DNA from: an uncultured Bacteroidales bacterium
Lineage (GTDB): Bacteria > Bacteroidota > Bacteroidia > Bacteroidales > Bacteroidaceae
DNA length: 9,920 nucleotides
Reading direction: 5' to 3'
Assembly: GCA_937898885.1 (NCBI GenBank)
Contig: CALDKD010000121.1
Location: 1 to 9,920 of the forward strand
How positions within the stretch are numbered: position 1 is the first letter of the stretch; each line of letters opens with the position of its first letter. The notes below the pieces were generated by a model. It was not told the DNA's origin. It was given only the letters and a program-made list of their open reading frames with translations, and did not search any database. The translations under genes were made by a program, and so were the position numbers. Positions 5,371 through 9,920 of the stretch are shown here, one piece after another.

Positions 5371-6131
5371 GAAATATCTATTTCATAAGTGACGCTCATC
5401 TGGGCTCCTGGGCCGTGCCTCAGCGCAGAATGCAGGAACGCCGCCTTGTCCGGTTCCTTGATGAGATAAAGGACAAGGCCGATGCCGTATATATGCTCGG
5501 CGATATGTTTGACTACTGGTACGAGTACAAGTATGTGGTGCCAAAGGGATATACCCGTTTCCTGGGCAAAGTCTCGGAACTTACAGACAGAGGCGTTGAG
5601 GTTCACTATTTTATTGGCAATCACGACATCTGGAGTTACGGATATCTGGAGAGAGAGTGTGGGGTGACTATTCACCGTGAGCCTCTTACCGTAGAACTGA
5701 TGGGGCAGGTCTTCTACATGGCACACGGAGACGGCATGGGCGATCCTTCTCTCATGTTCCGGTTTCTGCGCACCTTCTTCAGGAACAAACCGTGCCAGTT
5801 CCTCTTCTCGCTGCTTCCAACGCGCTGGAGTATGTATCTTGGACTCGCGTGGGCCAAGAGAAGTATGGAGAAACATCATCAGCAAGGAACGGAGCCATAC
5901 TTTGGCGAGGATAAGGAGTATATGGTGCTTTACTCAAAAGAATATCTCAAGAGCCATCCTGACATCAACGTCTTTATGTTCGGCCACAGGCATATAGAGG
6001 TTGAGCAGCCAATCTCGGACAACAGCAAGGTCATGATAATAGGAGACTGGCTGACGCATTTCACATTTGTAGTGTATGACGGAGTACGGCTGGAGATGCG
6101 CAATTATGTGGAGGGCGAGACCAAACCCTGA
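5367..6131 (+). CDS. lpxH: UDP-2,3-diacylglucosamine diphosphatase (LpxH-type calcineurin-like phosphoesterase)
   Basis: LpxH removes UMP from UDP-2,3-diacylglucosamine to give lipid X, an inner-membrane-associated step of lipid A synthesis. The 254-residue protein shows the full dimetal phosphoesterase set: SDAHLG (D9, H11), GDMFDYW (D46), GNHD (N85, H86), AHGDGMGD (H120) and GHRH (H207, H209). The middle part (about 125-175) carries the basic, aromatic-rich helices typical of the LpxH insertion that holds the acyl chains. The start overlaps the stop of the upstream DUF59 gene (ATGA), so it is likely the last gene of the efp-radC-DUF59 transcription unit. A shared terminator follows 16 bases after the stop. 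The related phosphoesterase LpxG is less likely given the length and motif spacing. Confidence 0.88.
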   Translation: MRNIYFISDAHLGSWAVPQRRMQERRLVRFLDEIKDKADAVYMLGDMFDYWYEYKYVVPKGYTRFLGKVSELTDRGVEVHYFIGNHDIWSYGYLERECGVTIHREPLTVELMGQVFYMAHGDGMGDPSLMFRFLRTFFRNKPCQFLFSLLPTRWSMYLGLAWAKRSMEKHHQQGTEPYFGEDKEYMVLYSKEYLKSHPDINVFMFGHRHIEVEQPISDNSKVMIIGDWLTHFTFVVYDGVRLEMRNYVEGETKP

Positions 6132-6147
6132 CTCAGAGAGACATTGC

Positions 6148-6198
6148 ATAAATAAAAAACGGGGAGCTCCGCAACCGGTCTCCCCGTTTTTTATTTAT
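6148..6198. terminator. Bidirectional terminator between lpxH and ackA
   Basis: A perfect 19-bp inverted repeat (6148-6166 / 6180-6198) has a GC core CGGGGAG/CTCCCCG flanked by A6 and T6 tracts, and a 13-base loop. It works equally on both strands and lies between the convergent lpxH (+) and ackA (-) stops, 16 and 9 bases away respectively. Confidence 0.93.
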
Positions 6199-6207
6199 CA
6201 GTCTGGG

Positions 6208-7407
6208 TTACTTTACCAGTGCCAGAGTATCGGATGCAATCATCAACTCCTCGTCGGTGGGCAGTACCACAACCTTGACCTTTGAGTCTGCGGTTGAGAT
6301 TATTCCATCCTTTCCGAACATTATCTGAGAGTTGACCTCCTTGTCAAGCTTGATGCCAAGGAATTCCATATCCTCACATACAGCCTCGCGTATCTCGTGA
6401 CGGTTCTCGCCGACACCTCCGGTGAACACTATGACGTCAACGCCACCCATAGCGGCTGCGAACGCTCCGATATACTTTTTGATGCGGTATGAGTACATCT
6501 TCTTTGCAAGCGCGGCACGCTCGTTGCCCGATTCCATTGAGGCTGTAACCTCACGCATGTCGGACGATGCTCCGGATATTCCCTGCAGGCCCGATTTCTT
6601 GTTCAGGAGATTCATTATGCCGGTAGTGTCCAGCCCCTCCTTCTCCATAAGGTATGTTACGGCTCCCGCGTCAATGTCGCCGCTGCGTGTTCCCATCATA
6701 ATACCCTCAAGCGGTGTAAGGCCCATAGTGGTGTCAACGCTCTTGCCGTCCTTGACTGCTGTAATTGAGCCGCCGTTTCCTATATGGCAGGTGATGATCT
6801 TTGAGCCTTCGGCCTTTATGCCAAGGTACTTGCAGATCTCTCCTGATACAAAGCGGTGCGATGTTCCGTGGAATCCGTATCTGCGTACGCCATATTTCTG
6901 ATAAAGCTCGTATGGAATGGCGTAGAGATATGCGTAGTCGGGCATAGTCTGGTGGAAAGCAGTGTCAAATACACCTACCTGAGGTATGTCTGGCAACAGT
7001 TCTTTCACGGCATTCACACCCTTCAGGTTGGCCGGGTTGTGGAGTGGGGCAAGGTCGTTGCAGGCAGCGAACGCCTCCAGGACATCGGGAGTAAGCAGCA
7101 CGCTCTTGTTGAACTTCTCGCCTCCGTGCACCATTCTGTGTCCAACGGCATCAAGCTCGCTCAGTGAACTCAATACGCCATACTCCTTTCCTGTAAGAAT
7201 CTCAAATATGAATCTCACTCCACAGGTATGCTCGGGAATCTCCTTCTCTATGATTTTCTTCTCGCCTGATGCGGTCGTGAGTTTCAGAAATGAGCCGGGA
7301 AGACCTATCTTCTCTATGCCACCCTGTGCAATCACATCATTCTTGTCCATATCGAACAGCTTGTACTTTATTGACGAGCTGCCGCAGTTTAATACCAGTA
7401 TCTTCAT
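6208..7407 (-). CDS. ackA: Acetate kinase
   Basis: AckA makes ATP and acetate from acetyl phosphate and ADP in the cytoplasm, completing the acetyl-CoA to acetate route with the adjacent Pta. The 399-residue protein has all recognised active-site residues: N7 in LNCGSSS, R91 in GHRMVHGG, D148 in FDTAFH, H180 in YGFHGTSH, R241 in GTRSGDID and E386 in PTDEEL. The nucleotide-binding segment CHIGNGGSI is also present. The frame is open for 8 codons further upstream, but that part overlaps the pta stop. The ATG at 7407 (MKILVLN) gives the family's canonical N-terminus and length. It begins 4 bases after the pta stop, so the pair form one operon transcribed from the pta promoter. The gene ends at the bidirectional terminator shared with lpxH. 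Confidence 0.97.
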   Translation of the reverse strand: MKILVLNCGSSSIKYKLFDMDKNDVIAQGGIEKIGLPGSFLKLTTASGEKKIIEKEIPEHTCGVRFIFEILTGKEYGVLSSLSELDAVGHRMVHGGEKFNKSVLLTPDVLEAFAACNDLAPLHNPANLKGVNAVKELLPDIPQVGVFDTAFHQTMPDYAYLYAIPYELYQKYGVRRYGFHGTSHRFVSGEICKYLGIKAEGSKIITCHIGNGGSITAVKDGKSVDTTMGLTPLEGIMMGTRSGDIDAGAVTYLMEKEGLDTTGIMNLLNKKSGLQGISGASSDMREVTASMESGNERAALAKKMYSYRIKKYIGAFAAAMGGVDVIVFTGGVGENRHEIREAVCEDMEFLGIKLDKEVNSQIMFGKDGIISTADSKVKVVVLPTDEELMIASDTLALVK

Positions 7408-7411
7408 CTTG

Positions 7412-8425
7412 TCATTTGTTTTTGGCTGCAATAGCCTGATTTGCCGTTACGGCTACCATTTTATATACATCGTCAACCGAGCATCCGCGCGAAAGGTCAT
7501 TGACCGGACGCGCTATTCCCTGAAGGATAGGGCCGATGGCATCGGCGCCACCCAGTCTCTGAACCAGCTTGTAGGCTATGTTGCCTGCCTCAAGTGTAGG
7601 GAATACAAGCACATTTGCCTTGCCTGCGATCTCTGAGCCCGGGGCCTTGCTGGCGCCTACTGACGGTACCAGTGCGGCATCGGACTGAAGCTCGCCGTCA
7701 ATCTTGAGCTCTGGCGCAAGCTCGCGTGCCATCTGAAGGGCTGTCGTCACCTTGTCAATCACCTCGTGCTTGGCCGAGCCCTTCGTTGAGAAACTCAGCA
7801 TTGCCACTCTCGGCTCCTTGAATCCGGCCACGGCTGTAGCTGTTCCGGCCGATGCCACGGCAATCTGAGCCAGCTGGGCTGCGTCGGGAACGGGAGTCAC
7901 CGCGCAGTCTGCGAATACCAGTATGCCGTTCTCTCCGTACTGCGGGGTCTTGGTGAGCATGATGAATGCGCCTGATACACAGCTGATTCCCGGCGCGGTC
8001 TTGATAATCTGAAGGGCAGGCCTGAGAACGTTGCCTGTAGAGTTGCGCGCTCCCGCAAGCTGGCCGTCGGCATCGCCTGCCTTGATGATGAGGCATCCCA
8101 GATAGAGTGGGTCGCACACTTTCCTCAGCGCCTCCTCCATAGTCATTCCCTTGCTCTTCCTGAGCTCAAAAAGCAGATTGGCGTATCTGTCCTTGTCCGG
8201 GTTGTTGTCCGGATCAATGATTGTGGCCTTGCAGATATTGCTGAGTCCATATTCCTTGGCCAGATTGAGAATCTCATCTTTGTTGCCAAGGATGACAAGG
8301 TCTGCCACTCCGTCTGCTATCACTCTGTCCGCCGCCTTGAGCGTGCGCTCCTCAGTACCCTCAGGGAGCACAATGCGCTGCCTGTTCTCCTTGGCGTGCT
8401 GGATTATTTGTTCCATCAGTTCCAT
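7412..8425 (-). CDS. pta: Phosphate acetyltransferase
   Basis: Pta converts acetyl-CoA and phosphate to acetyl phosphate and CoA, feeding AckA. The 337-residue protein is the short, single-domain form, without the N-terminal regulatory domains of the long enterobacterial enzyme. Family signatures are QRIVLPEGTEERTLKAA (about residues 16-32), LAGARNSTGNVLRPAL, MLSFSTKGSAKHE, DGELQSDAAL, NVLVFPTLEAGNI and the C-terminal ILQGIARPVNDLSRGCSVDD (about 303-322). The frame is open another 113 codons upstream, but that sequence is not protein-like and runs through the promoter and the divergent gene. MELMEQ at 8425 matches the expected start. A second ATG 9 bases further in (8416) is a possible alternative. 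It is the first gene of the pta-ackA operon. Confidence 0.96.
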   Translation of the reverse strand: MELMEQIIQHAKENRQRIVLPEGTEERTLKAADRVIADGVADLVILGNKDEILNLAKEYGLSNICKATIIDPDNNPDKDRYANLLFELRKSKGMTMEEALRKVCDPLYLGCLIIKAGDADGQLAGARNSTGNVLRPALQIIKTAPGISCVSGAFIMLTKTPQYGENGILVFADCAVTPVPDAAQLAQIAVASAGTATAVAGFKEPRVAMLSFSTKGSAKHEVIDKVTTALQMARELAPELKIDGELQSDAALVPSVGASKAPGSEIAGKANVLVFPTLEAGNIAYKLVQRLGGADAIGPILQGIARPVNDLSRGCSVDDVYKMVAVTANQAIAAKNK

Positions 8426-8464
8426 ATATACTGCTGTTTTTGTTGTTGTCTTGTTTTGTATCCG

Positions 8465-8496
8465 CGAAATTACTAAATTCCGCATTATCGTGCAAA
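8465..8496 (-). promoter_or_regulatory. pta-ackA promoter (Bacteroidota type)
   Basis: On the minus strand TTTG (8493-8496) is followed after 20 bases by TAATTTCG (8465-8472), one mismatch from TAnnTTTG. The predicted start near 8459 gives an A-rich leader of about 34 bases before the pta ATG. Confidence 0.6.
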
Positions 8497-8511
8497 AAAT
8501 GGAGATTAAAC

Positions 8512-8530
8512 ATTTTGTATAATACAAAAT
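8512..8530. promoter_or_regulatory. Perfect 9-bp inverted repeat between divergent promoters (candidate operator)
   Basis: ATTTTGTAT-A-ATACAAAAT is a perfect dyad of two 9-base arms with a single central base. It covers the -33 box of the + strand ATPase gene (8514-8517) and lies 15 bases upstream of the pta -33 box. Its position suits a regulator of the ATPase gene, but AT-rich dyads can arise by chance and no cognate regulator is in sight. Confidence 0.4.
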
Positions 8531-8544
8531 AGATATTATTTTTG
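8514..8544 (+). promoter_or_regulatory. ATPase gene promoter (Bacteroidota type)
   Basis: TTTG (8514-8517), 19 bases, then TATTTTTG (8537-8544), a perfect consensus pair. The -7 box ends only 5 bases before the ATG at 8550, so transcription should start on or next to the start codon. Confidence 0.75.
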
Positions 8545-8549
8545 TCCGT

Positions 8550-9686
8550 ATGAAAAGGACAAATATACCTGATAATCCGTTCGTATTGCAGCCATATGTG
8601 TCGGAAGAGCTGTTTTGCGACCGCAAGAAAGAGATGGAATCCATTATCTCGCACATTGAGAATGGTGCCAACGTCACTTTAATATCCATGCGCCGTATAG
8701 GGAAAACAGGACTGATATTGCGGACTTTTGAGGAATTAAGAAAAAAGAAATATGGGTTCGACACTTATTATGCAGACATTTATGCCACATCAGGACTTGA
8801 CGATTTTGTAAAAGTGCTGGCCGAAGCTGTGGTGTCACAAAGCAGCCAGTCTGCGATAAAGAGATTCTTCACTATGCTTGGAGGAATCAGGCCGCTCGTC
8901 AGCTATGATCCCATAAGCGGACAGCCTCAGGTTTCCATAACATATCAGACAGAGCTTCAAAAGGAGACAACGCTTAAATCGCTGATGTCATATCTGGACT
9001 CAACAGGAAAAAAAGTAGTTGTCGCTATTGATGAGTTCCAGCAAATAAGGGAATACGAGGATTGCAGGATGGAGGCACTTCTGCGAAGCCATATCCAGAA
9101 TCTGAAGAATGTCCGTTTCATATTCAGCGGAAGCCGCAGGCATATTATGACAGACATATTCGCCGGCTCGAATAGTCCCTTCTACCAGAGCACTGTCAAC
9201 ATTCCATTGCGCAAGCTCAACTCAGACATTTACGCGGAATTCATAAAAGACAAGTTTGACAAAGGCGGAAAGAGCATAGACGACAATACCATCAGATTCA
9301 TATTGGAATGGACCCGATGCCATACTTTCTACACGCAGACTCTTTGTAATAATGTCTATATGCGCGCGGGCGAGACCGTATCCATGCAGAATGTATATAG
9401 TGCTATTGAATCAATATTTGAGGCAGAGGAAGACCGTTTCTTCACAATCCGCAATATGCTCACCAAGGGTCAATGGAGATACCTGAAAGCCATAGCAAAA
9501 GAGCAAATCGTCACCCAGCCTACCTCCGGCTCTTTTATTTCTAAATACGGTTTAGGCACACCGGCGTCATCAAGGCGCACAATGGCTTCGCTGATAGAAA
9601 AGGAACTTGTTCTTGAGGCAGACACACCGGAAGGAAAGGAATACTCCGTTTATAACCTATTCCTCTCACGGTGGCTTGAATCATAG
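8550..9686 (+). CDS. AAA+/STAND-like ATPase (archaeal-ATPase-type P-loop protein) with C-terminal winged helix
   Basis: This 378-residue cytoplasmic protein begins with the family opening NPFVLQPYVSEELFCDRKKE (from residue 9). The P-loop is SMRRIGKTGL (G51, K52, T53; a Ser stands where the first Walker A Gly is usual, as in many relatives). Walker B is VVVAIDEFQQI (D161, E162), and a sensor-like FIFSGSRRHIM lies at 190-200. The C-terminal part (about 300-378) looks like a winged helix: a helix with GQWRYLKAIAKEQ, then SSRRTMASLIEKELV and a closing YSVYNLFLSRWLE. Such orphan ATPases are abundant in Bacteroidota and their role is unknown; NTPase-switch or defence-related functions have been proposed for STAND relatives. 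No partner gene is visible. The ATG at 8550 is the only suitable start ahead of NPF, and the promoter position implies little or no leader. It is divergent from pta, with 124 bases between the two starts. Confidence 0.8.
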   Translation: MKRTNIPDNPFVLQPYVSEELFCDRKKEMESIISHIENGANVTLISMRRIGKTGLILRTFEELRKKKYGFDTYYADIYATSGLDDFVKVLAEAVVSQSSQSAIKRFFTMLGGIRPLVSYDPISGQPQVSITYQTELQKETTLKSLMSYLDSTGKKVVVAIDEFQQIREYEDCRMEALLRSHIQNLKNVRFIFSGSRRHIMTDIFAGSNSPFYQSTVNIPLRKLNSDIYAEFIKDKFDKGGKSIDDNTIRFILEWTRCHTFYTQTLCNNVYMRAGETVSMQNVYSAIESIFEAEEDRFFTIRNMLTKGQWRYLKAIAKEQIVTQPTSGSFISKYGLGTPASSRRTMASLIEKELVLEADTPEGKEYSVYNLFLSRWLES

Positions 9687-9806
9687 TCTGTACTGGTAAG
9701 AAATACTTACTGGCTTCTCTCGCATCGCGATGCCGCTCTGACTGTTGGCCTGATGTGAATATGGAGATTTTGCCTGCAAATCACAGACGCGCCGGATGTG
9801 AGAAAA

Positions 9807-9829
9807 TCCCACCTGGTGGGACTTTTTTT
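9807..9829 (+). terminator. Probable terminator of the ATPase gene
   Basis: TCCCAC-CTG-GTGGGA (9807-9821) forms a 6-bp stem with a triloop, followed by C and seven Ts (9823-9829); upstream As (9803-9806) can lengthen the stem against the Ts. It lies 120 bases after the stop. It is also the first unit of the 22-base repeat described separately, so termination may be incidental. Confidence 0.5.
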
Positions 9830-9872
9830 CCCAGTTGGGGAATTATTATTTCCCAGTTGGGGAATTGTAGTT
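9807..9872. repeat. Three palindromic units on an exact 22-base period
   Basis: Units start at 9807, 9829 and 9851. The first is TCCCACCTGGTGGGA plus a T-rich spacer. The second and third share the identical 18-base string TTTCCCAGTTGGGGAATT (9827-9844 and 9849-9866), an imperfect palindrome of the same TCCCA...TGGGA plan. The spacers are AT-rich. The form recalls short palindromic intergenic (REP/RAYT-like) elements, but the family is not identified. Confidence 0.7.
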
Positions 9873-9920
9873 TAACGGTTTATGCTGACTACTTGGAGCT
9901 TTACTTGTAAACCAGGTTGA

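Larger units (their letters stand above)
9687..9920. other. Intergenic tail after the ATPase gene
   Basis: No gene is seen. Besides the 22-base units it holds a perfect 12-base palindrome GCATCGCGATGC (9722-9733), a small dyad GTAAG/CTTAC (9697-9711 region), and an inverted pair GGTTTA (9877-9882) / TAAACC (9908-9913) near the edge. The sequence downstream is cut off by the window. Confidence 0.5.

Noticed and set aside
5136..5885. A 249-codon minus-strand open frame over the DUF59 and lpxH genes
   Set aside because: Both genes beneath it carry complete catalytic motifs on the + strand; the antisense product looks like low-quality sequence.
8426..8764. N-terminal extension of pta by 113 codons
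   Set aside because: It would cross the pta promoter and the start of the divergent ATPase gene, and its residues do not resemble Pta; the family start is MELMEQ at 8425.
9722..9733. Perfect palindrome GCATCGCGATGC as an operator or attachment site
   Set aside because: A single 12-base palindrome with no flanking repeats or promoter nearby; could be chance.

Overview
The window looks like chromosomal DNA from a member of the Bacteroidales (Bacteroidota). Several gene starts are preceded by the phylum's unusual promoter, a TTTG box about 19-20 bases upstream of TAnnTTTG. The best cases are rpmH, efp and the ATPase gene. The EF-P, LpxH, Pta and AckA sequences and the BlaI/M56 pair also have the look of this order. 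I cannot fix the genus.

Layout. Positions 1-182 hold the last 59 codons of an Rpn-type (PD-(D/E)XK) nuclease gene on the + strand, with a strong terminator. Positions 392-2643 (minus strand) hold a BlaI-type repressor gene followed 5 bases later by an M56/BlaR1-type membrane metalloprotease. The protease's long C-terminal half resembles the periplasmic part of ExbD, apparently twice. Positions 2644-3417 are a long gene-free stretch dominated by an 11-base-period inverted repeat array and a structured, T-tract-ended segment. Positions 3418-3579 encode ribosomal protein L34 (rpmH, minus). From a divergent promoter region, a + strand cluster runs efp - radC - DUF59/MIP18 gene - lpxH (3755-6131). 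It meets the minus-strand acetate operon pta-ackA (8425 to 6208) at a shared bidirectional terminator. Divergent from pta is a + strand AAA+/STAND-like ATPase gene (8550-9686), followed by three palindromic units on an exact 22-base period.

How the genes work together. Pta and AckA turn acetyl-CoA into acetate plus ATP, a main energy-yielding overflow route in gut-type anaerobes. The efp cluster is mixed housekeeping: translation through polyproline stretches, a RadC-family metallo-domain protein, Fe-S cluster or thiol-linked assembly, and lipid A synthesis. The BlaI/M56 pair is a probable derepression switch: the membrane protease senses a signal and relieves BlaI repression of its own operon and perhaps of distant targets.

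The most unusual items are: the 11-base-period dyad array at 2971-3156, whose two arms keep the same period and are aligned about a single centre; the M56-ExbD-ExbD architecture; and the ATPase gene, whose start codon lies only 5 bases after its -7 box and so may be leaderless. Family calls come from reading motifs by eye. No database or folding software was used.
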